Origin: Candidatus Kuenenia stuttgartensis
GTDB taxonomy: Bacteria > Planctomycetota > Planctomycetia > Pirellulales > UBA1268
Reading direction: 5' to 3'
NCBI GenBank assembly: GCA_945891385.1
Contig: CAMDDJ010000006.1
Span: 1-64,000 of the forward strand
Length of the DNA: 64,000 nucleotides
Shown: one piece after another, positions 15,231 through 24,299 of the stretch
Position numbering within the stretch: the stretch's first letter is position 1
How the letters are laid out: every line of letters begins with the position of its first letter
Program-made: the position numbers and the translations under genes
Notes under the pieces: generated by a model
Databases searched by the model: none
Seen by the model: only the letters and a program-made list of their open reading frames with translations
Told to the model about the DNA's origin: nothing

Positions 15231-16764
15231 GGAAATCCGCCGCGATCGTATCGCAGGTGGCCTTGGCCGAGTTGACGACGCCCGGCACGCCGGCTCCAGG
15301 ATGGGTGCCGGCTCCCACGAGGTAGAGCCCCGGAATCTCGGGGTCGCGATTGTGGGGCCGAAAGTAGGCGCTCTGCGTCAATGTCGGCGCGACCGAGAAA
15401 GCGGAACCCTGGTAGGCATTGAAGGTGCTGGCAAAGTCAGCGGGCGTGAAGTGACGCCGCGTGACGATCGAGTCGCGGAGTCCCGGGAGGTTGCGTTCGA
15501 GCGACTCGAGAATGGCGTCGCCATAGGCAGGACCGCAGGCCTCCCAGTCGATGGCGGCGTTTCCCAGGTGGGGCACCGGGCTCAGCACGTAGAACGACTC
15601 GCCTCCGGGGGGCGCCATGCCAGGGTCGGTAACCGTCGGAGCGTGCAGGTAGAGGCTGAAATCGTCCGGCAGACGGTGCCCGTGAAAGATGTCCCGGAGC
15701 AGCCCGCGGAACCGCGGACCGAACAGGATGGTGTGGTGCGCCAGGTGTTCGTATCGCCGGTTCGTGCCGAAGTAGAGCACGAACAACGACATCGACCAGG
15801 TCATCCGCTCCAGGCGTCGCTGCCGCCGATGGGCCGCGTCGAGTCCGCGATACAGTCTGGAATAGGTGTGGTGAACGTCGGCATTGGAGACGACGACGTC
15901 GAACGCTTCCGGCGGGCAGCCGGCGGCATGCACCACGTGCTGTGGCGTGCCTCCCTCCGACTGCAGCGTCACCCGATCGACCGCGGCTTTGAGCCGAAGC
16001 GTGCCGCCGAGGTCGTGGAACAGCCGCACGAGCCCGCGAACGAGCGCGCCGGTGCCACCCTCGGGAAACGATACGCCCCACTTCCGCTCGATCCAGTGGA
16101 TCAGCGTGTAGATGCTGCTCGTCTCGAGCGGGTTTCCACCGACGAGCAGCGGGTGAAAGCTGAAGGCCTGCCGCAGGTGCTCATCCCGCACGAATCGCGA
16201 GACCGTCGCGTAGACGCTTCGATCGGCCCGCAGGAGGGCCAAGTGCGGAGCAGCCCGAATCATGTCCGAGAAGTTCAGGAAAGGAACGGCGCCCAGCTCC
16301 TCGTAACCCTTCGCGAAGACGCGTCGCGAGTAGTCGGCGAACCGCCGATAGCCATCGACGTCGCGTGGACTCACTCGTCGCACCTGCTCAATCAGCCCCG
16401 GCTCGTCGGCGACGTAATCGAAGGTCACTCCATCGCTCCACTGCAGCCGGTAGAGCGGTGTCACCGGCAGCAGGCGGACGTAGTCGGACAAGCGACGGCC
16501 CGACAATTCGAAGAGTTCCTCCAGGCAGTGCGGAGCGGTGATGACCGTCGGCCCGGCATCGAACACATACCCCTGGTCTTCGTAGACGGAGGCCCGCCCG
16601 CCCGGCTTGTCGTGGGCCTCGTAGCAGACGGTATCGAAGCCCATCGACTGCAATCGGATGGCCGCTGCGAGCCCACCGAAACCGCTGCCGATCACGGCGG
16701 CTCGCCGCGGTGGTCGGCCCGCAGGCCGGCGGACGGGCGACTCTGGCATGGTCGCTGGGCTCAT
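15214..16764 (-). CDS. crtI: Phytoene desaturase (CrtI type)
   Basis: FAD-dependent desaturase converting phytoene to lycopene. The 516-residue protein has the dinucleotide-binding segment AAVIGSGFGGLAAAIRLQ, GGRASVYEDQGYVFDAGPTV, and the C-terminal GLYLVGAGTHPGAGVPGVVNSAKATC bacterial CrtI signature. I start at the ATG at 16764, whose ATGA overlaps the crtE stop, rather than 28 codons upstream. The number of desaturation steps cannot be read, but a cyclase in the same operon implies lycopene as product. Confidence 0.95.
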   Translation of the reverse strand: MSPATMPESPVRRPAGRPPRRAAVIGSGFGGLAAAIRLQSMGFDTVCYEAHDKPGGRASVYEDQGYVFDAGPTVITAPHCLEELFELSGRRLSDYVRLLPVTPLYRLQWSDGVTFDYVADEPGLIEQVRRVSPRDVDGYRRFADYSRRVFAKGYEELGAVPFLNFSDMIRAAPHLALLRADRSVYATVSRFVRDEHLRQAFSFHPLLVGGNPLETSSIYTLIHWIERKWGVSFPEGGTGALVRGLVRLFHDLGGTLRLKAAVDRVTLQSEGGTPQHVVHAAGCPPEAFDVVVSNADVHHTYSRLYRGLDAAHRRQRRLERMTWSMSLFVLYFGTNRRYEHLAHHTILFGPRFRGLLRDIFHGHRLPDDFSLYLHAPTVTDPGMAPPGGESFYVLSPVPHLGNAAIDWEACGPAYGDAILESLERNLPGLRDSIVTRRHFTPADFASTFNAYQGSAFSVAPTLTQSAYFRPHNRDPEIPGLYLVGAGTHPGAGVPGVVNSAKATCDTIAADFHVVHA

Positions 16765-17759
16765 CGCACGACCTCGGTCGCCGTCCGCTCGCCTGACAAG
16801 CGAAGCAAGCCGGCGACCTCCGCCAGGGGAGCCGCCCGGCGAACACACCCGGTCGCGACGGCGAGCCGGTGGGTCGCCCGGTCAAGCCGGGCGTGGATGG
16901 CGGCCGCGGCCCGGCCCACGCCGGCGTCGAGGAGATCGGCCGCGACTCCGCGGAGCAATCCGGGATCCTGTCCAGCCCGCGCGGCGCGACGCTGCAGTGC
17001 CGCAAACTGCGGCGGCGAGAGCTCGCCGGCAGCCCACGCCCAGGGCCAGGTCACCCGGCGGTTCCGCAGGTCGTCGCATCGCTCGGCTCCGTCGACGAAG
17101 TCGGCGAGTTCGTCCAGATCGTTGCGCATCTGCAGGCAGATCCCGACGCGACAGCCGAAGGCGGCGACGGCATGCAGCGTCGCGGGTTCCCCGGCGGCGG
17201 CGTGCGCCCCGCACCAGCCGGCCAGCGACACGAGCCGACCCGTCTTCCAACGGGAAATTGCCAGCACGGCGGCATACGTCTGCCGCGGGGTCACCTCGTC
17301 GATCCGCGTCGAGAGGTCGATCGCCTGGCCCTCGTGACATTGCCGGGCCACTTGGACGAACTGCGCCATGATCGCAGCGGACCGCGCGGGTTCGTCGTAG
17401 GCCGCGGCCGCGAGTTCCAGGGCCCTGAAATACATCCAGTTCCCCGCATTGACGGCCCGGGCCGCCCCGATCACCCGGTGGAGGGCCGGCTGGTCTCGCC
17501 GGGTCTGGGAATCGTCTTCGAAATCGTCGATCACGAGCGAGCCGGCGTGCAGCATCTCGACCGCGTCGATCACCAGGGCAGGGGCCTCAGCCTGGCCACC
17601 AGCCAATTCGTACGCCCGTTGGAGAAAGGTCGCCCGAAACCGCTTGCCGCCGATGCCCGGGTAGAGGTCAGGGGCGAGCTGGAGGGCCTTCGACCATCCG
17701 TGCCGTGTCTGCGACGTCTGGTGGAAGCGTCCGGCAAAACCGAGGGGATTCTTCATCAT
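16761..17759 (-). CDS. crtE: Polyprenyl (geranylgeranyl) diphosphate synthase
   Basis: Supplies geranylgeranyl diphosphate for carotenoid synthesis. The 332-residue protein has GGKRFRA near the N-terminus, the first aspartate-rich motif within LVIDDFEDDSQTRR, and a second as QMRNDLDELADFVDG, less canonical than DDxxD. The assignment to GGPP rather than another chain length comes from the operon context. It starts 13 bases after crtY and overlaps crtI by ATGA. Confidence 0.9.
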   Translation of the reverse strand: MMKNPLGFAGRFHQTSQTRHGWSKALQLAPDLYPGIGGKRFRATFLQRAYELAGGQAEAPALVIDAVEMLHAGSLVIDDFEDDSQTRRDQPALHRVIGAARAVNAGNWMYFRALELAAAAYDEPARSAAIMAQFVQVARQCHEGQAIDLSTRIDEVTPRQTYAAVLAISRWKTGRLVSLAGWCGAHAAAGEPATLHAVAAFGCRVGICLQMRNDLDELADFVDGAERCDDLRNRRVTWPWAWAAGELSPPQFAALQRRAARAGQDPGLLRGVAADLLDAGVGRAAAAIHARLDRATHRLAVATGCVRRAAPLAEVAGLLRLSGERTATEVVR

Positions 17760-17772
17760 GGCGTCACCGGAC

Positions 17773-18945
17773 CTAGGCGGAGAGGAACGACCTGGCGAAC
17801 CGGATCGGCGTCAGGCCGGTCGGCGGCCGACCGATGACGATCCGGGCCGCGTCACTGACGGTAAAACGATGGCCGTAAAACCGTGCGATTCGCTGCTCGG
17901 GCAGCACCCGATAGAACCGCTGGAAAACCTTCCAACGATCGGTCGGCGCGACGAGACAAAAGAGCAGCCGATTGAGCATCCGGGCGAACCCACGCCGCAA
18001 GGTCTCTTCCGACCCGGCCGCCGCGAGTTCGTCGGCGAGTCGCTCGGGCCTGGTACGGGCGACAAGTTCGGCGAATCGGATCGCCAACGGCATCGAATAG
18101 CCGGTGGCCGCGTGATACCAGCCGCCGGCATAGCCACCCGCAATCGACCGTCGGTCGCCGCGGTCCGCGCGGGCGTAGGGCATCGGCAGACAGCCCTGCT
18201 CAGTTCGCACGACCACCGCAGCGCCTCCTCCGGCATCCGAGAGCCTGGCCGCGATCAAATCCTCCGCCCGCTGCGGGTCACAACCGGAATCCTCGTGGAA
18301 GCGTGTGTATTCCAGCAGCACCCGATGGGGACCGAACGGGAGTTCGTAGAGAAACTCAAAGCCGTCGGCCTGGTCCTGGCGGACGTCCATCACGGTCGGC
18401 TCCGAGGCCGGCCAGCGGCGTTCGGTTTGGTATTCCCGGCCGATGAATGACTGGAATCCAACGCCTCGCGGCGGACCGCTGGACGCGGTGAGGCCCCGAC
18501 AATCGATTACCGCCCGGCAGCGCACAGGCTCGTTTCCGTCGATGATGACCTCCGTCGGCCCGGCGATGTCACAGGCCTCGCCGGTCCGCACGTCCAGGCA
18601 CGGCCGGCCGGCTGTATCCAGGCTGACGGCGGCCAGCGACAGCGTCTCGTTCCGGAGGCGGTCGGAGGTGATCGTGGCGTAGGGAAGCTCGACCCGCCGC
18701 GACAATCCCGGAAACCTCACGAGGTATCCCGGCCACCGATGCGCGACGAGCGGGTCGAACCAGTTCCTCGCCTCTGGGGGCACGTCCGACTCGTGAAACG
18801 ACCAGGTGTGGTTGCCGCAGAGTTCATCCGCCTTCTCGACGAGCAGCATGCGGGCGGCCGGCCGATGATGGGCCACGGCGTGTGCCAGCAGACAGCCCTG
18901 CAGCCCACCGCCGACGATCACGTAGTCGAAGGTGTCCGCAACCAT
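17773..18945 (-). CDS. crtY: Lycopene beta-cyclase (CrtY type)
   Basis: Cyclises both ends of lycopene to beta-carotene. The 390-residue flavoprotein starts with the Rossmann motif YVIVGGGLQGCLLAHAV, then DELCGNHTWSFHESD, a VIDCRGL segment, FEFLYELPFGPHRVLLEYTRF and GGYAGGWYHAATGYSMPLA, all typical of CrtY. The start at 18945 overlaps the blh stop (TGATG) and gives the Rossmann fold right at the N-terminus. Its product is the substrate of the next gene product, Blh. Confidence 0.94.
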   Translation of the reverse strand: MVADTFDYVIVGGGLQGCLLAHAVAHHRPAARMLLVEKADELCGNHTWSFHESDVPPEARNWFDPLVAHRWPGYLVRFPGLSRRVELPYATITSDRLRNETLSLAAVSLDTAGRPCLDVRTGEACDIAGPTEVIIDGNEPVRCRAVIDCRGLTASSGPPRGVGFQSFIGREYQTERRWPASEPTVMDVRQDQADGFEFLYELPFGPHRVLLEYTRFHEDSGCDPQRAEDLIAARLSDAGGGAAVVVRTEQGCLPMPYARADRGDRRSIAGGYAGGWYHAATGYSMPLAIRFAELVARTRPERLADELAAAGSEETLRRGFARMLNRLLFCLVAPTDRWKVFQRFYRVLPEQRIARFYGHRFTVSDAARIVIGRPPTGLTPIRFARSFLSA

Positions 18946-19907
18946 CAGGTGGCACTCCCGAAACGGAGGTGCCGCGCGGCACGGCGATCGGCGATCGGGG
19001 CCAGAAACGGCGCAACCCCATGGACCACGAGGTGCGGAACCGCGACGGCACTGAGGCCGACGAAGGTCGCCCTGATCAGGGTCTCGTTCCAGCCAGTTGT
19101 TCGCAGCACGCCAAACGTCGCCAGGGCGATCAACCCAACGGCCCCCAGAGTCATCGGGGCCAGGCTGGCGGCGAGGCGGATCCAACGCTCGCCCAGTTCA
19201 CGCCGTAGTTTCCTCAGGCCGCGGACCGAGTGCCAGCCGCAGAAATAGACGAGAAAGCCCACCAAGGGATTGGCGATGGCAAGCAAGGCCACGAGCGAAG
19301 CGACCAACAGGACATCGCCGAGCAACACCCGCTGCGTCCGCCCCCGCCGACCAAGGGCAACACGCAGTTCGAGAAACCAGCCAACCGCGGCGACTCCCAT
19401 CATCAGGGCCGAAAAGGCTGCGAGCGGACCGGCGAACCGCTGCACGTCGGGCCCGAGGCCGCCCGGAGTCGCCACCGCCAGAATCCCGACGACCTGGTCG
19501 GTCTGCATCACCAGCGGCGTCCAAATCACGAGCCCTCCTCGCGCGAATCGCAACAGCGGCCGCCAACTCCGGGGCCCCACCGCGAACCGCGGTTCCTCCT
19601 GGCCGAAATGCCAGGCCGATGCCAGAAAAAACCCACCGATGGTGGCAGCCGGGGCGAGAAACCAGCCCCCAACCATGACCGCTGCGGCCAGCAGATAGCC
19701 CGCCAGAAACAGCGGGAGCCAGGCCGGACCGAAGAGCGGCTCGAGCCGAGGCCTGAGGAACCGATGATCCGCCGCCCCGTGAGGCAGCCCGAGACCCGCG
19801 ACGAGCACGGCCAGAATGCCGGCCGTCGCGCGGCCTCCGGCGGAAGGAACGAAGCACGCGGCCCCGATCAGCGCCCAACTGAGCAGCGTGACAGAGGCCG
19901 CGTGCAT
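18945..19907 (-). CDS. blh: Beta-carotene 15,15'-dioxygenase (Brp/Blh family)
   Basis: Membrane iron enzyme that cleaves beta-carotene into two retinals, the chromophore of rhodopsin. The 320-residue protein has several hydrophobic spans and the conserved metal-binding histidines: GLPHGAADH, ASAWHFGQEE, YFCGWHSVRG and VPHLVVHGV. It lies between the rhodopsin gene (31 bases upstream) and crtY (1-base overlap), the standard arrangement for retinal supply. Confidence 0.93.
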   Translation of the reverse strand: MHAASVTLLSWALIGAACFVPSAGGRATAGILAVLVAGLGLPHGAADHRFLRPRLEPLFGPAWLPLFLAGYLLAAAVMVGGWFLAPAATIGGFFLASAWHFGQEEPRFAVGPRSWRPLLRFARGGLVIWTPLVMQTDQVVGILAVATPGGLGPDVQRFAGPLAAFSALMMGVAAVGWFLELRVALGRRGRTQRVLLGDVLLVASLVALLAIANPLVGFLVYFCGWHSVRGLRKLRRELGERWIRLAASLAPMTLGAVGLIALATFGVLRTTGWNETLIRATFVGLSAVAVPHLVVHGVAPFLAPIADRRAARHLRFGSAT

Positions 19908-19938
19908 GAACTGTTCCTCCTCACCGACACGGAGCCGA

Positions 19939-20784
19939 TCAGGCGTGGGCGAGGCTGCCTTCGGCAGCGTGCGTCTTGGAACTCTTCGCTCGCGCGATGA
20001 AGTAGATCAAGACACCGAATCCGGCCTTGGCCGTCATATCGGCGATGGCATAGCCAATCTGCAGGCCGACAACCCCATCGGCACCGACCTTCCCGCCAGC
20101 CTTCGCCGCAAGGGCGTCGGGCGTTCCGCCCAAGGCGTAGGCGATCGGGTACACGGCCCAGGTGATGAGCAGCACCAGCCGGCAGATCTCGATCAACTTG
20201 CGGGCCGCGGGCGGCTGGCTATCGAGCGAGTTCGTCAGTTCCACCCACAGCACGTACAGGATGTAGAAGAACGGAATCGACGAGAGTCCGCCCCAGACCA
20301 CCCGCTCCGACCAACGCGTCGGATCGGCGATCACCTCTCCGGGATAGCCGAGGGCGATCATCGCCGCGGCTGCGACGACGAGCCTGGTGAGCAGGCTCGT
20401 GGCCTTGGCCGAGGGCAGCCGGAGCACGGCGACCAGTTCGACCATCAGGAGCGGCACCGTGAGGATCCAGTCCGCGTAGCGATAGAAGTCGTTGAACGCC
20501 GCGCCGGTGCCCACGTAGCCGGCGCCTGTCTCAGCGAGTTTGTAGGCGTCCTGCCAGCTGTGGCGAATCATGAAGTAGTGGTAGCAGGCGATCGTCACGA
20601 CGAGACCCGAGACCATCAGGGCCGGCCGGTACTCGGGATCGACGTTGGCCCGCGACATGAACAGGAAAAGTGCCGCGGCCCCCATCGTGGCCACGGTCAT
20701 CGAAAAGATGTTGTCGACTGCGTTGTACTGAAACACCGAGAGGTCGGGCATCGCCGCCCCTAACAGAGAAATGCCTTCGATCAT
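19939..20784 (-). CDS. Xanthorhodopsin-like light-driven proton pump
   Basis: 281-residue seven-helix type-1 rhodopsin. Helix C reads RYADWILTVPLLMVEL: Asp105, Thr109 and Glu116 form the DTE pattern of outward proton pumps, and Leu113 sits at the tuning site where Leu gives green absorption. Lys253 (IADMTAKAGFG) is the retinal Schiff-base lysine, with counter-ion Asp249 and His69 in CYHYF. The long B-C loop and the helix E segment WGGLSSIPFFY match xanthorhodopsin; Gly165 aligns with the glycine that opens the carotenoid-antenna site. The ATG at 20784 has an AAGGTG site five bases upstream. First gene of the retinal operon. Confidence 0.96.
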   Translation of the reverse strand: MIEGISLLGAAMPDLSVFQYNAVDNIFSMTVATMGAAALFLFMSRANVDPEYRPALMVSGLVVTIACYHYFMIRHSWQDAYKLAETGAGYVGTGAAFNDFYRYADWILTVPLLMVELVAVLRLPSAKATSLLTRLVVAAAAMIALGYPGEVIADPTRWSERVVWGGLSSIPFFYILYVLWVELTNSLDSQPPAARKLIEICRLVLLITWAVYPIAYALGGTPDALAAKAGGKVGADGVVGLQIGYAIADMTAKAGFGVLIYFIARAKSSKTHAAEGSLAHA

Positions 20785-21267
20785 GCCTGCACCTTACAGA
20801 GGTTGTTGAACCATTGGCCCACGGCGGACGTTCCCCGTGGCCCCCCGAACGATAGGCGAGCATAGCAGAACGGCCAGCGGATGACGGAGGCCGCGCGGAC
20901 CGCGATCACGCGCCGCGGTCAGGGGCCGATTCCGCGCGGGACCGGATGGTGGGCAGGGAACGTCTGGCGAGAGGCCGTGGCCGGCCCGGGGCCGCTGCCA
21001 CGCGACGCCGCTGTGGCATCACGCGGAGACCGTTTGCAACACCCCGGTCCGCCCCGCCCCCAACGTCCGATAATGTCTCTTATGTCCGGTTCAGCCCCTC
21101 CACGATCAAGCCTGTTTTTCAGGCCTTTTGGCTTCGCTCGGCCAGCCGCTCCTCCGCCCTGCCAAGGCCGTGGGTGCTCGTTCCGCCGACTACGGTCCGA
21201 GGCACCTGTCGGGCACCTCGCGAGCGACCATTGGCCGACCGATGGCGGTCGCCGGCCACCGCGTCCT
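20785..21267. other. 483-bp gene-free region upstream of the rhodopsin operon
   Basis: Lies between the rhodopsin start and the end of the CvpA-like gene, both on the minus strand, so it must hold the rhodopsin promoter. A TATGCT-like -10 reads on the minus strand at 20864-20859, without a convincing -35. The predicted 5' leader contains a CCACGG/CCGTGG hairpin (20819-20840). I see no credible gene; frames crossing it lack family features. Confidence 0.5.
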
Positions 21268-22119
21268 TCAGCGAATCGGAAGCGGTGTCTGAGCGCCGAC
21301 CGGGAAGGCGCCGGGCGGCGCTGGAGGCGGCTGAAACCCCGACTGCTGACCGAAGCGGCTTGTGTTCGGGCGTTCAGGTTGGAGCGGTTGTGCGGCTGGG
21401 TGTCCGGGAGGCAGCGGCTGCCAGGTCGGGGCCGCCGATGCAGCGCCGCCGGCCGGCTGCGCGCCGAACGCCCCCTGCCCTCCCGGCTCGGTCCCGGTCC
21501 AGGCGGCTGCCGATTGCACACCCTCCCAGATCGCCTCGAGCGGAGAGGGTGTCGCGACCGCGGCCGCCGGCTGCCCAAAGCCACCGGGCGGGGCTCCGGC
21601 GGGCTTGTTGAGTTCATCCTCGAACCGTTGAACGAACGGGGCGACGGTAGCCACCACGTCGGGCGGCAGGATCTGGTCGGCGCGGACGATCAGTTCCGCC
21701 ACCATCCGCCCGCTGCGGCTCCCCACGATCTGATCCCGGTAGTCGGGAGCCAGCATCACGGCGAAGAATGTGACCACGATGCACAACAGAACTCCCTTGG
21801 CCACCCCCAGAAGGAGACCCATCTGATGGTCGAACGCCGAGAGCTTGACGGTCTTGATGACGCCCGAGATGACGCTGAACACGAGCCACACGGCCAGTGA
21901 CGTTCCGGCGTACAGGGCCAGCATCGCAACGAGCCGGTTCCACGGGGCCTGGCTGCCGAAGAAGGGGGCAAGGGGACCACCAAACCGCAACGCCACGAAG
22001 GCGCTGGCGGCGATCCCGGCGATCCACGCCAACTGCCAGACGATGCCCTTGAAATAGCCGAGCATCGCAGCCGCGGCGAGAATGCCGAGCATGACCAGGT
22101 CATAGCCTTCGATCGCCAT
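21268..22119 (-). CDS. CvpA-family membrane protein with proline-rich tail
   Basis: 283-residue protein. Four hydrophobic segments in the first ~135 residues (DLVMLGILAAAAMLGYFKG, then further spans up to GVLLCIVVTFFAVML) match the CvpA/colicin V production family, whose members influence envelope homeostasis. The remaining ~130 residues are Pro/Gly/Gln/Ala rich and probably disordered, for example QPLPPGHPAAQPLQPERP. It stands alone, with gene-free regions on both sides. Exact function unknown. Confidence 0.8.
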   Translation of the reverse strand: MAIEGYDLVMLGILAAAAMLGYFKGIVWQLAWIAGIAASAFVALRFGGPLAPFFGSQAPWNRLVAMLALYAGTSLAVWLVFSVISGVIKTVKLSAFDHQMGLLLGVAKGVLLCIVVTFFAVMLAPDYRDQIVGSRSGRMVAELIVRADQILPPDVVATVAPFVQRFEDELNKPAGAPPGGFGQPAAAVATPSPLEAIWEGVQSAAAWTGTEPGGQGAFGAQPAGGAASAAPTWQPLPPGHPAAQPLQPERPNTSRFGQQSGFQPPPAPPGAFPVGAQTPLPIR

Positions 22120-22551
22120 GGAATGCGTCTGCCTCCAGCCCAGCGAAACTCACAGGTCGCAGTCTAGGCGGCGCCGCAACGTCGCCTGAAGACCAAAACC
22201 GAACCATGCGACCGTCACGTAGAGCGCATCCGCGCCAGTCATTGCCGCCAACGCAGCCTCCGCAGTCGACGCAATCGGCCCTAATCTCCTTGCTGCCGAG
22301 CCTGCCCATCGCCCGCAAGGGCCCTAAATTCCGGCATTTCTTGCCTGATTCGAGCCTGAATGGTGGACCCGACCGTTCCGGCAGTGCAGGGGAGCGTCAT
22401 TTCGCCCGGCTGACGCCGCCGACGTCGTTTGACGATATCCAGACAGTGTCTGCGCGATGCGAGGCTGCCTCGGTCCGCGCAGGCCGGGGGCTTTGGCAGG
22501 GTCGGGAGGGAATCCGGCCTGCGCACGGCCCCTGCAGAGGAACGCTCGACC
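22120..22551. other. Divergent intergenic region with no recognised gene
   Basis: 432 bases between the CvpA-like gene (minus) and the YdjM-like gene (plus). It should contain both promoters, but I find no convincing -35/-10 pair. The reading frame of the downstream gene is open back to a TTG at 22429, leaving a slightly earlier start possible. Confidence 0.4.
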
Positions 22552-23274
22552 GTGCCCGGATTCCGCGTGCACATCACCGGCTCGTCGATTGCGGGCGCAG
22601 GCTACGGCCTGGCGGCCTGGTACGTCGGCGACTTGCCGCCGATGACCTGCGTGTTGGGGGCCGGCCTCTGCGCGGTGGCCGGGATGATGCCCGACCTCGA
22701 CAGCGGCCCGGGCATCCCCCTGCGTGAAAGCGTCGCCTTCGCGGCGGCAGTCGTCCCGATGATGCTCGTGCATCGCTTCCAGCAGGCGGGCATGCCGCTG
22801 GAGGCCATGATCCTGGCGGGAGCCGCCATCTACCTGGCGATTCGGTTTGGACTCGCCTGGTTGCTCAAAAACTACTCGTATCACCGCGGCATGTTCCACA
22901 GCCTGCCGGCGGCCGCGGTCGCCGGCCAGGTGACCTACCTCGCGTTCGGCACCGAGGAACCGCTGCGGCGGTACTTCATCGCCAGCGCCGTGGTGGTCGG
23001 GTTTCTCACACATCTCGTGCTGGACGAGATCTGGAGCGTGCGGCTGGGCATGTTCGGACCGAAGTTCAAGAAGTCGTTTGGCACGGCCCTGAAATTTCAT
23101 GGCCCCGTGATGTGGTCCAACATCGTGACGTACATCCTCGCCATCCTGCTCGGCGCCCTCGCCGCGGGCGACGCCGCCTGGACGGAGAAGGTCGCAAAGG
23201 TCAAGCAGCAGATGGAGCAGGCGACCCGCACGTACCAGCAGTATCCCTACCAGCAGTGGCAATACCGGCGGTAG
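22552..23274 (+). CDS. YdjM/DUF457-type membrane-bound metal-dependent hydrolase
   Basis: 240-residue integral membrane protein with about five hydrophobic segments. Conserved polar motifs fit the YdjM family: an early FRVHITGSSIAG histidine, GMMPDLDS, SYHRGMFHSLP and THLVLDEIW, which together could bind a metal. The GTG at 22552 is preferred because it lies just before the first family motif and has AGAGG upstream; a TTG 41 codons earlier is less likely. The C-terminus ends in a Gln/Tyr-rich tail (YQQYPYQQWQYRR). Substrate unknown. Confidence 0.75.
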   Translation: MPGFRVHITGSSIAGAGYGLAAWYVGDLPPMTCVLGAGLCAVAGMMPDLDSGPGIPLRESVAFAAAVVPMMLVHRFQQAGMPLEAMILAGAAIYLAIRFGLAWLLKNYSYHRGMFHSLPAAAVAGQVTYLAFGTEEPLRRYFIASAVVVGFLTHLVLDEIWSVRLGMFGPKFKKSFGTALKFHGPVMWSNIVTYILAILLGALAAGDAAWTEKVAKVKQQMEQATRTYQQYPYQQWQYRR

Positions 23275-23342
23275 CGGCCCGCTTGGGGTCGGGCCGGTCC
23301 CGAGGTACATTCCGGGTTTCCACGCCTTTCTTCCCTTCCGCA

Positions 23343-24281
23343 ATGCCCCCGCTTTTCGCCGCCGTGCTCCCTTCCACGACGGCAGCCGCCGCCCTGGCGG
23401 CCTACCTCGCCCTGATCGGGGCCGCAGCTTTCGCGGGGGGCTCTTCAATGGCCCTGCTGTCGCTCAGCCATCGGATGACACAGGTGCTGCTCTCGTTCAC
23501 CGGCGGCGTGCTGCTCGGCGTCGGCATGCTTCACCTCGTGCCGCATGCCGCGTTCGAACTCGGCGGCGATCTCGACGCGACCATGGCCTGGGCGCTCGGG
23601 GGTTTCTTCGTGATGTTCCTGCTCGAGCGGGCTTTTCATGCCCACGCCCATCATGCGGCCGATTCAGGCTGCGAACACGAACACGCCCATCACCCCCATG
23701 ACCATCATGATCACCGAGATCATCAGACGGAGAGCCCCACGCCGCGGGGGCGGTGGGCCTGGTGCGGCGCGTTGGCCGGCCTCACCCTCCACAGCCTTGC
23801 TGATGGCGCCGCCCTGGCGGCCTCGGTGGCCGCCGACTCGGCCCATGCGACCAACTCGCTCCCGGGCTTCGCCACGTTTCTGGCGATCCTTCTCCACAAG
23901 CCGCTCGACGCCGCCATCATTGCCACCCTCATGCTCGAGGCCCACGCCTCGCGACGACTCCGCACCATCGTCAACCTTGGCTACGCAGCCGTGGTGCCGC
24001 TCGGAGCTGCCGGCTTTTTTGCCAGCCTGCCGCTGTTCGGCGGCCAGGAGCAGGCGGCGCTCGGGGTGGCCCTGGCCGTGGCGGGCGGCGCGTTCATCTG
24101 CATCGCTGCGGCCGACCTTCTTCCCGAGGTGCAATTTCATGCCCACGACCGCGTGCTGTTGACGACCGCGCTCGTGCTCGGGCTCGGTCTCGCCTGGGGA
24201 ATCACGGCAGTCGAACAGGCCACCCACGAACACGGTCCGCACACCCACGCCGCCCCGAACGACGTTCCCGCCTCGCCTTGA
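23343..24281 (+). CDS. ZIP-family metal transporter
   Basis: 312-residue transporter, probably for zinc or another divalent cation. Membrane helices carry the ZIP signatures: FTGGVLLGVGMLHLVPHA early on, and in helices IV-V LAGLTLHSLADGAALAA and LAILLHKPLDAAIIA with the metal-binding His and Asp residues. The loop between helices III and IV is extremely histidine-rich (EHEHAHHPHDHHDHRDH), the usual cytosolic metal-sensing loop, and the C-terminus adds HEHGPHTH. Starts 68 bases after the YdjM-like gene. Confidence 0.9.
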   Translation: MPPLFAAVLPSTTAAAALAAYLALIGAAAFAGGSSMALLSLSHRMTQVLLSFTGGVLLGVGMLHLVPHAAFELGGDLDATMAWALGGFFVMFLLERAFHAHAHHAADSGCEHEHAHHPHDHHDHRDHQTESPTPRGRWAWCGALAGLTLHSLADGAALAASVAADSAHATNSLPGFATFLAILLHKPLDAAIIATLMLEAHASRRLRTIVNLGYAAVVPLGAAGFFASLPLFGGQEQAALGVALAVAGGAFICIAAADLLPEVQFHAHDRVLLTTALVLGLGLAWGITAVEQATHEHGPHTHAAPNDVPASP

Positions 24282-24299
24282 GAGCCTGATCGCGGCCGG

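Noticed and set aside
15136-17337. Plus-strand open frame of 733 codons across crtI/crtE
   Set aside because: Opposite two carotenoid genes with conserved motifs; the product has no family features.
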